A stretch of DNA of 23,111 nt, taken from NCBI GenBank assembly GCA_030586765.1, contig JAUQZZ010000010.1:1-23111 (forward strand), read 5' to 3'. Position numbers and translations under genes: made by a program. The notes under the pieces are model-generated. The model saw only the letters and a list, made by a program, of their open reading frames with translations, had not been told where the DNA came from and made no database searches. Of this stretch, positions 14,472-22,150 are shown one piece after another. The DNA comes from Candidatus Brocadiales bacterium. Its GTDB lineage: Bacteria > Planctomycetota > Brocadiia > Brocadiales > Bathyanammoxibiaceae. How positions within the stretch are numbered: the stretch's first letter is position 1; the number at the start of each line of letters is the position of its first letter.

Positions 14472-15198
14472 GACCAAGGCCATTACCTTAAAAAGGAGGG
14501 ATTATAGTAATACCAGCCAGATAGCTACCTTCTATACCTTGGATTATGGGAAGGTCCAGACCCTGGCAAAAGGCTCCAAACGCATAGGAAAGAAGGTACT
14601 TGGCTCTATTGACCTCCTCTGTTATAGTGAATTAATCTTTATAAAAAGGGAGGGTTCTGGGCTGCATGTGCTTACCGAGTGGGAGCTACTGGAGGATTTC
14701 CCTGCCTTTAGGAAGAACCTGGAGAAATTTTATGCGGGATGCTATGTGGTAGAACTGGTAGGGGAGCTCACTGAAGAGGAGGAGAAAAATGAACCCCTGT
14801 TCCTCTGTATCCTTGATGCCCTTTGTGGGCTTTCAGGGACCAAAAACCCTACAGTGAATCTCCTCGCTCTGGAATTACAGATGCTTAAGCACTTAGGTTA
14901 CCTGCCGTCTTTAGAAGAATGCGTGTGTTGCGATGGTAGGCTTCTTCAGGGCTCGGATGCCTTCTATAGCCCAGTCCACAGGGGACTGTTGTGCAAGAGT
15001 TGTTCTGGGGAGGATGGCTATAAGCGTCTATCCCCAGGTGCACTTCAGGCAGCAAAGTTTCTTGTAAGTTCTAAGGCAGCAGGCCTGGGGCGCCTGAGAT
15101 TGTCTCCTTACCTCTGTGGGGAGCTGCGGGGCTTGAGCGCTGATTATCTCTCTTTCGCCTTGAATAAGCCTATGGATATGTGGAAATATTTAAGATGA
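14458..15198 (+). CDS. recO: DNA repair protein RecO
   Basis: RecO loads RecA onto SSB-coated single strands in the RecFOR pathway. The 246-residue protein has the N-terminal OB-fold (about 1-80, TKAITLKRRDYSNTSQIATFYT, residues 6-27, and the DYGKVQTLAKGSKR stretch), a helical middle, and a zinc site C155-x2-C158 with C179-x2-C182 (CVCC and CKSC). AAGGAA precedes the ATG. The stop overlaps the next gene's ATG. Confidence 0.93.
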   Translation: MNFCKTKAITLKRRDYSNTSQIATFYTLDYGKVQTLAKGSKRIGKKVLGSIDLLCYSELIFIKREGSGLHVLTEWELLEDFPAFRKNLEKFYAGCYVVELVGELTEEEEKNEPLFLCILDALCGLSGTKNPTVNLLALELQMLKHLGYLPSLEECVCCDGRLLQGSDAFYSPVHRGLLCKSCSGEDGYKRLSPGALQAAKFLVSSKAAGLGRLRLSPYLCGELRGLSADYLSFALNKPMDMWKYLR

Positions 15199-16121
15199 GG
15201 CACAAGATTTTTCTTTTAATGTTCTGGGTAGTGCTCTGTTGGGTCTCTATCCAAGACGCCTATGCCAAATGGGTTTGGAATAAAGAATCGGGTTGGGTAG
15301 ACCCCCTTACCCTGAACCCAGGCATACCAGACCAGCGCTACAAACTGGCTCTGGCCATGGCGATGGACCGTAAATATGATAGTGCGGTAAAGGAATTTCA
15401 AGCCCTACTGAAGAGGTATCCTAAATCAGACCTGGTTGAGCCCTGCATGTTTAACATCGGACATGCCTACTTCTTGGCGGGGAAATACAAGAAGGCCTTT
15501 AATGCCTATGAAAGACTGCTAGAAAGGTTTCCTGGTACGCGATTAACGGGACTGGTGCTGGAAAAAGAGTTTCAGGCAGGGGTTGCCCTCATGGAGTTAA
15601 AACCTCTTGGCTCTGTGGACATCTTTGAGAAGATTATCGAACATAACCCCATGGGTCCCCTGGCTCCAGACTGCCAAGTAAAGATGGGAGACGCTTATTT
15701 CCAGGCCCAGGAGTATGAAGACGCAGCGGATGCCTATAGAAAGCTCCTAGAGACCTATCCCAAGAGTGAATGGGCGCCTTATGCCCTGTACCGTATCCCC
15801 CTATCTAGACTAAATGTTGAATTGCGCAGGGAGAGAGATATGGGAAAGCTGCAGAAGGCCAGAGAGGGCTTTGAGGAATACATAGCTAATTATCCTGAGG
15901 GGCCCCTCACCCAGGAGGCCAAGAAGGGTTTTCATGACGTAGAGGAACTCATGGCCCAGAGGGAGTATCAAACTGCGGAGTTTTATTTGCGCAAAAAAAA
16001 CCTCCAGGCCGCTATAGTCTACTTACAGGGAATACGGGATAGATTCCCCAACACCTCCTGGGCAGAGAAATCCCAGGAGACTCTAGACTTCCTTAAAAAA
16101 ATCAGTGTCGCCAAGAAATGA
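15195..16121 (+). CDS. Secreted TPR protein, BamD/YbgF-like
   Basis: The 308-residue protein begins with a signal peptide (MRHKIFLLMFWVVLCW, cleavage after AYA near residue 24). Several tetratricopeptide-type helix pairs follow, for example MDRKYDSAVKEFQALLKRYP, then KYKKAFNAYERLLERFPG, then EYEDAADAYRKLLETYPKSE, and a final pair QREYQTAEFYLRKKNLQAA. This resembles BamD (YfiO), the outer-membrane assembly lipoprotein, but no lipobox cysteine follows the signal region, so it is probably a soluble periplasmic TPR scaffold. I start it at ATG 15195, which overlaps the recO stop (ATGA), rather than the in-frame GTG 15180. lptE follows directly. Confidence 0.82.
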   Translation: MRHKIFLLMFWVVLCWVSIQDAYAKWVWNKESGWVDPLTLNPGIPDQRYKLALAMAMDRKYDSAVKEFQALLKRYPKSDLVEPCMFNIGHAYFLAGKYKKAFNAYERLLERFPGTRLTGLVLEKEFQAGVALMELKPLGSVDIFEKIIEHNPMGPLAPDCQVKMGDAYFQAQEYEDAADAYRKLLETYPKSEWAPYALYRIPLSRLNVELRRERDMGKLQKAREGFEEYIANYPEGPLTQEAKKGFHDVEELMAQREYQTAEFYLRKKNLQAAIVYLQGIRDRFPNTSWAEKSQETLDFLKKISVAKK

Positions 16122-16606
16122 GAACCTTGTGGTTTATACCCTTTCTTGTCTCCTTTCCCCTTATGGGTTGCGGATATACTTCTAAGTCTCTCTTGCCGCA
16201 GAATGTAAATTCCGTCTATGTCTCTATCTTTGACAACAAGACCTTCCGCCGCGGTCTGGAATTCGATCTGACCAACGCAATAAAGAATGAAATACTCTTT
16301 AAGACTCGGCTGAAACTTGCAGACAAAGACCATGCCGATTCTGCTCTTTACGGGAAGATACGCGATGTCAAAGGGCATGTACTCATAGAGAATCCCGACG
16401 CCCAGGTGGTAGAAACCGCTGTGACTATCTTTGTCGAGTTTTCCTGGGTAGACCTTCGCACGGGCAGGACCATTGTGAATAAGATGGGCGTAACGCAGCA
16501 AGGGGAATTCAAGGCCACAAGACAGGAGGATGAAAAGTTTGCAGAAGATAAGGCCTTTGTCGATCTTGCTGAGAGGATAGTTAATCTCATGGAGGAGGTA
16601 TGGTAA
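16118..16606 (+). CDS. lptE: LPS-assembly lipoprotein, LptE-like
   Basis: LptE plugs the LptD barrel that inserts lipopolysaccharide into the outer membrane. The 162-residue product has a lipoprotein signal peptide with lipobox LMGC (C18), then GYTSKSLLP and the VNSVYVSIFDNKTFRRGLE stretch (30-48) leading to a beta-rich body, as in LptE-like lipoproteins of deltaproteobacteria and planctomycetes. It is ATGA-coupled to the TPR gene. Together they argue for an LPS-bearing or at least two-membrane cell. The family is divergent, so this call is by lipobox, length and N-terminal pattern. Confidence 0.82.
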   Translation: MRTLWFIPFLVSFPLMGCGYTSKSLLPQNVNSVYVSIFDNKTFRRGLEFDLTNAIKNEILFKTRLKLADKDHADSALYGKIRDVKGHVLIENPDAQVVETAVTIFVEFSWVDLRTGRTIVNKMGVTQQGEFKATRQEDEKFAEDKAFVDLAERIVNLMEEVW

Positions 16607-17802
16607 GCCCGTTTGTGAGACATAATCCAAGGGTTTTGTACACCACTTGCTGGCCAGAGTCAATCTCTACCAGGACCAAGGTTCGCCACAGCGAACTCAC
16701 CTCTAGTGTGGGAGGAAGGGTTTACGCCCTAAGGCTTGAGGCGCTCAACAGGTCTGGCTGCCGAGGACTCAAGGAAGTGCTTCTGAAGGCAGGGGGAAGA
16801 CTCGTACACCACCGTAATGGAACCAAACCTCAGACCATGCTCCTTATAAGCAGGCAGGGGATGGAAACCCTTGCCACCCTCAGTAAAACAACAACGGGGC
16901 TTGAGGGTATATCAGAGGCCATGAAAAAAACCCTTTGGAACTACGAGAGGGTATCCTTCACTGTACCCCACAGCAAGGGCCTTTTGAAGTTGGGCAGGAA
17001 GACCTGTGTGATGGGTATCCTTAATGTTACACCAGACTCTTTCTATGACGGAGGCCGCTTTCAGACCCTGAAAAGGGCCTTAAACCACGCCCATAATATG
17101 ATAAAAGAGGGTGCTGACATAATAGACATAGGTGGAGTCTCTACCAGGCCCGGTTCCAAGGCCATCCCCCTGGAAGAGGAGCTGAGGCGGGTAATTCCTG
17201 TGGTAAAGGAGCTTTCCAGGCAGACGAATAGGCCGATTTCTGTAGATACCTACCGTGCATCGGTTGCTAAAAAGGCCTTAGCCTCTGGGGCACAGATGAT
17301 AAATGACATAAGTGGCCTGGACGACCCAGACATGGCCAAGGCAGTGGCTTCTTATGGGGCACCCCTAGTTATAATGCACATAAAGGGTAGTCCCCATAGG
17401 ATACAGAAAAGACCCGTATACAAAGACCTTCTAAGGGAGATTATGAGTTTCTTAAGGAAAAAGGTTGAAAAGGCCCTTGATGCGGGGTTAAAAGAATCCA
17501 GTATTATAATAGACCCAGGCATAGGGTTTGGAAAGGGTCCAGAACAGTCTTTGGAGGTCCTCCAGGGTCTGGAGCAGTTAAGGTCCCTTGGCCTTCCAAT
17601 CATGGTGGGCACCTCTAGGAAGAGCTTTATTGGCAGTGGTCTGGGGTTATCTCCAGAAGAGAGATTACCAGGTACCCTAGCCACCCTTGCCATGGCCATT
17701 CTCAAGGGGGCTAAGATTGTAAGGGTTCATGACGTAAGGGAGGCGGTGCAGCTAGCCGCCATCTGCGATGCCACGAAGGGTGAGCAATGGAGAAGTTCAT
17801 AG
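16600..17802 (+). CDS. folP: Dihydropteroate synthase with N-terminal extension
   Basis: FolP joins p-aminobenzoate to dihydropterin pyrophosphate in folate synthesis. The catalytic TIM barrel occupies about 133-395: MGILNVTPDSFYDGG (138-152), GADIIDIGGVSTRPGS, DTYRASVAKKAL, INDISG, IIIDPGIGFGKGPEQS and GTSRKSFIG. The first 130 residues are an extra alpha/beta domain (RVLY at 11-14, LNRSGCRGLKEVLLKAGGR), present in a subset of bacterial DHPS and of unknown role. The ATG at 16600 lies just one base from AGGAGG, which is too close, so the GTG at 16615 or another site might be used. cdaA begins inside its end (16-base overlap). Confidence 0.94.
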   Translation: MVSPFVRHNPRVLYTTCWPESISTRTKVRHSELTSSVGGRVYALRLEALNRSGCRGLKEVLLKAGGRLVHHRNGTKPQTMLLISRQGMETLATLSKTTTGLEGISEAMKKTLWNYERVSFTVPHSKGLLKLGRKTCVMGILNVTPDSFYDGGRFQTLKRALNHAHNMIKEGADIIDIGGVSTRPGSKAIPLEEELRRVIPVVKELSRQTNRPISVDTYRASVAKKALASGAQMINDISGLDDPDMAKAVASYGAPLVIMHIKGSPHRIQKRPVYKDLLREIMSFLRKKVEKALDAGLKESSIIIDPGIGFGKGPEQSLEVLQGLEQLRSLGLPIMVGTSRKSFIGSGLGLSPEERLPGTLATLAMAILKGAKIVRVHDVREAVQLAAICDATKGEQWRSS

Positions 17803-18611
17803 AAGACATAAATTTTTGGGTGGTCCTTCGGGCCTCCATAGAGATATTCATCATATTCTTGATGCTCTATTTCGTCCTGCGCTTTATGCAGGGGACCCGA
17901 GGCATTGGTATCCTCAGGGGACTGGTATTCTTCCTGGTAATTGCCACGGTTATCCTCCTCTTCGTTGTTAGGAAGTTGCAGTTATACACCGTAGATTGGC
18001 TACTCACGGAATTTCTACCCATTATCACTATACCTTTCATCATCCTCTTTCAACCCGAATTTCGCAGGGCCCTGATAAGATTGGGTCTAAACCCCTTCTT
18101 TGGTATCTTTTTTAGGTCTGAACCGCCTATGCTAGAAGAGGTAGTCAAGGCTACCACTGCCTTATCTAAGAGCAGGCTGGGGGGGCTCATTGCTATAGAG
18201 AGGAAGGTGGGCCTGGATAACTTTATAGAAGGTGGTGTGCGTATCAACGCTGACGTGTCCAGTGACCTCATACACACTATTTTCTGGCCGGGTTCACCCC
18301 TCCATGATGGCGCTATTATAATCCAGGAGCAGAAGATAGCGGCGGCTGGATGTTTTCTACCCTTGAGTGATAGTCCTACAGTGGATAAGACTTTAGGCAC
18401 GCGCCACAGGGCGGGTCTAGGCCTTACGGAGGAGACCGATGCTATCTCCATTATAGTATCGGAGGAAACTGGCTCCATCTCCCTGGCTACTAAGGGGCAG
18501 ATAACCAGTGGCTACGATGAAGAAGGGCTTAGAAAGGCCCTAGGGCGCCTTTTTGAAGGTGCCAGTGAGAACCCTGGAGGAGCACGGCTTGCTCAAAGAA
18601 GCCCTCTTTGA
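17787..18611 (+). CDS. cdaA: Diadenylate cyclase CdaA (c-di-AMP synthase)
   Basis: CdaA condenses two ATP into cyclic di-AMP, which controls potassium/osmotic balance and wall homeostasis. The 274-residue protein has three N-terminal membrane spans (about 12-33, 42-62, 70-89) and a cytoplasmic DAC domain with the catalytic DGA at 174-176 (PLHDGAIII) and RHR at 206-208 (GTRHRAGLGLTEETD). It overlaps folP and cdaR. The folP-cdaA-cdaR order is common. Confidence 0.95.
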   Translation: MEKFIEDINFWVVLRASIEIFIIFLMLYFVLRFMQGTRGIGILRGLVFFLVIATVILLFVVRKLQLYTVDWLLTEFLPIITIPFIILFQPEFRRALIRLGLNPFFGIFFRSEPPMLEEVVKATTALSKSRLGGLIAIERKVGLDNFIEGGVRINADVSSDLIHTIFWPGSPLHDGAIIIQEQKIAAAGCFLPLSDSPTVDKTLGTRHRAGLGLTEETDAISIIVSEETGSISLATKGQITSGYDEEGLRKALGRLFEGASENPGGARLAQRSPL

Positions 18612-19587
18612 TAATCTTGGTGCAAAGCTCATGGCCTTGGTCATGGCCATGGCCCTCTGGCTATATGCTACAGGCAGGCATACGGGAGAGCTCAATGGTA
18701 CCGTGTCCATAGAGGTACTCTACCCCCCGGGCTACACCTTGCTAAGCCAGTCAGTCACCGAGGTCAACGTTAGGCTCAAAGGCCCTAAAAACAGTATTGA
18801 CTATATTTCCGATTTGATGAGGGATAGAAAGGTAGTGGCCAGGTGTGGAATCACGGTGGAAGGTGGGGAGAAAAAGGACATTGTAGAGGAAACCCTTGTC
18901 CTGGACAAAAAAAGCCTCAGTCTCCCCCCCGAGATTAAGGTAGAATCCATATCTCCTAATAGGGTAAAGTTGGCAATGAGCAGGCTGGAGAAAAAAAGCC
19001 TCAGTGTACAGCTCCAAAAGCGTGGAGAACCTGCCCCTGGCTATTCTGTGGCCTCAGAGTTCTTCTATCCCTTTGAGGCACAGGTTACCGGGCCTGCCGG
19101 TGTCCTTAAAGATGCTACAACTATTATGACCGTGCCTATAGACCTCTCTAACCTGACTCCGGAGCAGAACCGCACCTTTCCTTGGCGGGTGGCCCTGGAA
19201 CAGGTAGTGACGGTGAATCGAGATGGCGATACCATTACGGTACCAGTAAGACATGAGGGGGATGTAAGGATAAACGTGTGGTTAGAGATTGCTGAAGAGC
19301 GAGAAAGTAGAACCTTCGAAAAAGTAGGGGTGAAGGTCCTTGAACCTCCAGACTTCCCCTTCAAGGTCAAGCTTCATGAGGAGCACGTAAGCCTCAAGGT
19401 AAAGGGGCCAAAGTTGGTGCTGGACAAGATGAGCCCTCCTGAGGTCTACATAGATGTCAGTGGGCTAGAGACTCCAGGACCATACAAACAACCCATCAGG
19501 TGTAACCTGCCACCACAGATAGAGCTACAGGAAAAATTGCCTGAGCTACACCTGGATATTCTTGAGGAACAAGTGGCTAAGAAATGA
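18589..19587 (+). CDS. cdaR: YbbR-domain protein CdaR (CdaA regulator)
   Basis: CdaR is a membrane-anchored extracytoplasmic protein that binds and regulates CdaA. From the TTG at 18589 the 332-residue product starts MLKEALFDNLGAKLMALVMAMALWLYATG, the usual N-in anchor (described here as residues 1-29), followed by three or so YbbR repeats, each with a VxVxGP-type turn (VRLKGPKNS, AQVTGPAGV, LKVKGPKLV). TTG 18589 is preferred because GGAGGAG ends six bases before it. An upstream in-frame TTG at 18553 lacks that support. A 21-base direct repeat lies inside. ATGA coupling joins it to pdxJ. Confidence 0.88.
   Translation: MLKEALFDNLGAKLMALVMAMALWLYATGRHTGELNGTVSIEVLYPPGYTLLSQSVTEVNVRLKGPKNSIDYISDLMRDRKVVARCGITVEGGEKKDIVEETLVLDKKSLSLPPEIKVESISPNRVKLAMSRLEKKSLSVQLQKRGEPAPGYSVASEFFYPFEAQVTGPAGVLKDATTIMTVPIDLSNLTPEQNRTFPWRVALEQVVTVNRDGDTITVPVRHEGDVRINVWLEIAEERESRTFEKVGVKVLEPPDFPFKVKLHEEHVSLKVKGPKLVLDKMSPPEVYIDVSGLETPGPYKQPIRCNLPPQIELQEKLPELHLDILEEQVAKK
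18901..19005 (+). repeat. Short direct repeat within cdaR
   Basis: The segments 18901-18921 and 18985-19005 agree in 20 of 21 bases; each begins CTGGA and contains seven As followed by GCCTCAGT. They start 84 bases apart, which is 28 codons, so recombination between them would delete or duplicate an in-frame segment. Confidence 0.8.
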
Positions 19588-20327
19588 CAAGACTAGGGGT
19601 TAACGTAGACCATGTAGCTACCCTCAGACAGGCAAGGAGGACCTACGAACCCGACCCCATAACCGCTGCCTCTCTAGCAGAGCAGGGAGGTGCTGATGTC
19701 ATTACTATCCATCTCAGGGAAGACCGCAGACATATCCAGGAGAGGGACCTTAAACTCCTTCGCCAGGTGGTCTTTACCAAGCTGAACCTAGAACTCTCCG
19801 CTGCCCCGGAGATAGTAAAGATTGCCCTGGCGGAAAGACCCGATCAGGTAACCTTTGTACCAGAGAGGAGACAGGAAATTACTACAGAAGGTGGACTGGA
19901 TGTAGCCTCGCAAAAGAAGGGCCTAATCCCTATTGTTAAAAGGTTTAAGACCCAAGGGATAATCGTCAGCCTCTTTATAGACCCTGAGGAGGAACAGATA
20001 ATGGCCTCTAAGGAGGTAGGAGCAGACCTTGTGGAGCTGCATACAGGCGCCTATGCCAACGCTAAAAGGGAATCTCAGCAAAAAGATATGCTGGAGAGGC
20101 TTAGAGCTGGCGCCCAACTCTCAAGACAGATAGGACTTGGGGTTAATGCCGGCCACGGCCTTAACTACAAAAATGTGGGCCCCGTTGTGGAGGAATTGGC
20201 AGCCGAAGAACTACACATAGGCCACAGCATCATCTCCAGGGCCATCTTTGTGGGAATAAAAAGGGCTGTGGAGGAGATGAAGGAAGTCATCTATAGACAC
20301 TGTCTCCTGGCAAATGCCAGAAAGTAG
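19584..20327 (+). CDS. pdxJ: Pyridoxine 5'-phosphate synthase
   Basis: PdxJ closes the pyridoxine ring from 1-deoxyxylulose 5-phosphate and 3-amino-2-oxopropyl phosphate in the DXP-dependent PLP route. The 247-residue barrel shows LGVNVDHVATLRQAR (4-18), ITIHLREDRRHI (40-51, with H43), NLELSAAPEI, VTFVPERRQEITTEGGLDV (19 residues), ELHTGAYA and GHSIISRAIFVG. It is ATGA-coupled to cdaR. No acpS follows; the operon ends in a repeat-filled gap. Confidence 0.96.
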   Translation: MTRLGVNVDHVATLRQARRTYEPDPITAASLAEQGGADVITIHLREDRRHIQERDLKLLRQVVFTKLNLELSAAPEIVKIALAERPDQVTFVPERRQEITTEGGLDVASQKKGLIPIVKRFKTQGIIVSLFIDPEEEQIMASKEVGADLVELHTGAYANAKRESQQKDMLERLRAGAQLSRQIGLGVNAGHGLNYKNVGPVVEELAAEELHIGHSIISRAIFVGIKRAVEEMKEVIYRHCLLANARK

Positions 20328-20585
20328 GAGGATATATGGCTATCCTTCATGTAGGCACCTATTGTGGTTCTTTTGGAGGTCTCATTCTCATATTAAGAGC
20401 CCTTGCAAAAGGCGAAGTGTCTTTAATTTCCCCCCTCCCTGGATGGGAGGGGGAAGGGGGAGGGTGGCTGATTAATAATCACCTTCACCCTACCCTCCCC
20501 CATCAAGGGGGAGGAGCTGTAGTGCTGGACTAGTTTTTTAGAGGTCTTACACTAACTATACAGTCTAGAAGTTGAAGGAGGGTAC
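20328..20585. other. Intergenic region pdxJ-dapA
   Basis: About 260 bases without a gene. It contains the palindromic element at 20431-20546 and, just before dapA, a strong Shine-Dalgarno (GAAGGAGG). A 65-codon open frame here is made of the repeat and is not credited. No convincing -35/-10 pair for dapA was found; TATACA downstream of the tail is a weak candidate. Confidence 0.5.
20431..20546 (+). repeat. Composite palindromic element, copy 2 (uninterrupted form) with conserved tail
   Basis: The first hairpin is CCCCCTCCC-TGGAT-GGGAGGGGG (20431-20453). GGGGGAGGGT (20456-20465) can pair with ACCCTCCCCC (20492-20501), enclosing the segment ATTAATAATCACC. The same C-rich arm can instead pair with GGGGGAGG (20507-20514) around ATCAA, so two folds compete. 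The tail TTTTTTAGAGGTC is at 20534-20546. The order matches 1-216 but lacks the two hairpins found inside that copy. Confidence 0.8.
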
Positions 20586-21452
20586 ATGTTTAGCGGCTCA
20601 ATAGTAGCCTTGGTTACGCCCTTTCGCAATGGGGAGGTGGACCTGCCCAGGCTAAAAGAACTGGTTGAATTTCATGTCCGTGAGGGCACCAGTGCCCTCT
20701 CTCCTTGTGGCACAACAGGGGAGTCGGCCACCCTTACCCACGAGGAGCACGAAAAGGTAATCTCTGCGGTGGTCCAGCAGGTCGGGGGCCGCATCCCTGT
20801 CATTGCTGGCACAGGCTCAAACAGTACCCAGGAGGCCCTGCGCCTCACCAGATATGCCAGGAAGGCAGGCGCCAGCGCCGCCCTCGTTATTACCCCTTAC
20901 TACAACAAACCCACCCAAGAGGGGCTTTATAGGCATTACAAGGTCATAGCAGAGGAAGTGGATATACCTATAGTTGTTTATAATGTGCCCTCTAGAACGG
21001 GCGTATCTATATCTCCTGAGACAGTGGCCAGGCTGGCCCAGTTTAAGAATGTTGTAGCTATCAAGGAGGCTAGCGGAAGCCTTGACCAGGTCAGTGCTAT
21101 CCTGGGGCTATGCAATATTACGGTACTCTCAGGAGATGACTCCCTCACCCTCCCCATCCTTTCTATAGGGGGGAAAGGGGTGGTTTCTGTGGTAGCTAAC
21201 ATAGTTCCCAAAGATGTAGCTAGTATGGTGGACAGCTTCCTTAAGGGGAAGCAGAAGGAAGCCGCAAAGATGCATGGGAAGCTCTTTCCCCTGACAAAGG
21301 CTATGTTTATAGAGACGAATCCTATACCTGTGAAGACTGCCATGCGTCTGCTGGGCAGGCTTAACGGGGAGTTAAGGATGCCCCTGTGTGAAATGACACG
21401 GGAGCATGAACTTCAGTTGACCAAGGCCCTTAATGATTATGGGCTCCTCTAA
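20586..21452 (+). CDS. dapA: 4-hydroxy-tetrahydrodipicolinate synthase
   Basis: DapA condenses pyruvate with aspartate semialdehyde, the first committed step to diaminopimelate and lysine. The 288-residue barrel has the Schiff-base K160 (VVAIKEASG), Y132 and R137 in VVYNVPSRTG, and T43-T44 in PCGTTGESATL, where Cys replaces the more usual Val. The start is well supported by GAAGGAGG a few bases upstream. It stands alone between two hairpin repeats. Confidence 0.97.
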   Translation: MFSGSIVALVTPFRNGEVDLPRLKELVEFHVREGTSALSPCGTTGESATLTHEEHEKVISAVVQQVGGRIPVIAGTGSNSTQEALRLTRYARKAGASAALVITPYYNKPTQEGLYRHYKVIAEEVDIPIVVYNVPSRTGVSISPETVARLAQFKNVVAIKEASGSLDQVSAILGLCNITVLSGDDSLTLPILSIGGKGVVSVVANIVPKDVASMVDSFLKGKQKEAAKMHGKLFPLTKAMFIETNPIPVKTAMRLLGRLNGELRMPLCEMTREHELQLTKALNDYGLL

Positions 21453-21464
21453 GGGTGTATGGCA

Positions 21465-21510
21465 GTAGGGGCACGTTGCAACGTGCCCCTTACTTAATTT
21501 TTTAGAGGTC
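21465..21510 (+). repeat. GTAGGG-type hairpin repeat, copy 3, with conserved tail
   Basis: The repeat reads GTA, then a perfect 22-base palindrome (21468-21489, half-site GGGGCACGTTG), then TTAC. The tail TTTTTTAGAGGTC follows at 21498-21510, identical over 13 bases to the tail at 20534-20546. folE starts 17 bases after the tail. Confidence 0.8.
21468..21503 (+). terminator. Probable intrinsic terminator of dapA, formed by the repeat
   Basis: An 11-bp perfect inverted repeat is followed 8 bases later by six Ts. It lies 16 bases after the dapA stop, as expected for a terminator; the spacing of the T-run is slightly long. Confidence 0.5.
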
Positions 21511-21527
21511 AATTAAATCTGATTAAT

Positions 21528-22094
21528 ATGGACAGCGATAAAATAGTAAAGGCCGTACGACTCTTTTTAGAGGGTATAGGCGAGGACCCTGGCCGCCCTG
21601 GCCTGAAGGAAACCCCTGAGAGGGTGGCCTCCATGTGCGAGGAGATCTTTGCTGGGACAGGAAAAGAGGCCAGGGACGAGATAAAGGTACTACGCTCAGA
21701 GAACCACGATGAGATAGTACTCCTCAAAGACATACCCTTCTATTCTGTCTGTGAACACCACATCTTGCCCTTCATAGGGGTAGCCCACGTGGCCTATATC
21801 CCCCAGGGTGGACGTGTCACAGGGATAAGCAAGCTGGCCAGGGTAGTAGAACTCCATGCAAAGAAGCTACAGGTCCAGGAACGTTTTACTACCGATGTCG
21901 CTGATAGCATCATGCAGGCCCTTCGCCCCAAAGGGGTGATGGTGGTTGTCCAGGCAGAGCACCTGTGTATGACCATGCGAGGGGTGAAGAAGCCCGGCTC
22001 CAAGGTCCAGACCTCTGTGGTCAGGGGCATCTTCAGGGACAACCCAGCCACCAGGGCTGAGGCCATGGCCCTTATCCAGTCAGTAAGACCGTAA
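21528..22094 (+). CDS. folE: GTP cyclohydrolase I (type IA)
   Basis: FolE makes 7,8-dihydroneopterin triphosphate from GTP, the shared precursor of folate and of 7-deazaguanines through QueD. The 188-residue protein has the zinc ligands C75 and H78 (SVCEHHILPF) and C147 (EHLCMTMRG), plus GISKLARVVELHAKKLQVQE (99-118) and GVKKPGSKVQTS. It therefore serves both folP and queE/queC in this window. No good Shine-Dalgarno is seen before ATG 21528. The repeat tail with AGAGGT lies about 18 bases upstream, farther than usual. Confidence 0.97.
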   Translation: MDSDKIVKAVRLFLEGIGEDPGRPGLKETPERVASMCEEIFAGTGKEARDEIKVLRSENHDEIVLLKDIPFYSVCEHHILPFIGVAHVAYIPQGGRVTGISKLARVVELHAKKLQVQERFTTDVADSIMQALRPKGVMVVVQAEHLCMTMRGVKKPGSKVQTSVVRGIFRDNPATRAEAMALIQSVRP

Positions 22095-22095
22095 G

Positions 22096-22148
22096 TCGTG
22101 CCCAAGGCAGATTCGCCTATGGCGAACCTTTTGCCCAAGGAGGATTCG
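22096..22148 (+). repeat. GGCAGA-hairpin repeat with a partial second copy, upstream of the TolC gene
   Basis: The segment CGTGCCCAAGGCAGA then TTCGCC-TAT-GGCGAA (22097-22126) matches the repeat at 122-151, with both hairpin arms changed in step (CCCGCC/GGCGGG there). A partial second copy, 14 of 16 bases alike (22133-22148), follows and contains AAGGAGG. Confidence 0.75.
22137..22143 (+). promoter_or_regulatory. Repeat-derived Shine-Dalgarno of the TolC-family gene
   Basis: AAGGAGG ends seven bases before ATG 22151, an ideal spacing that fixes the start. It lies in the partial repeat copy at the spot where the full copy has AAGGCAG, so two substitutions turn the repeat into a ribosome site. 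Confidence 0.7.
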
Positions 22149-22150
22149 AA

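Noticed and set aside
20336..20533. 65-codon open frame between pdxJ and dapA
   Set aside because: Much of it is the G/C-rich palindromic repeat, and the rest has no similarity that I can recognise.
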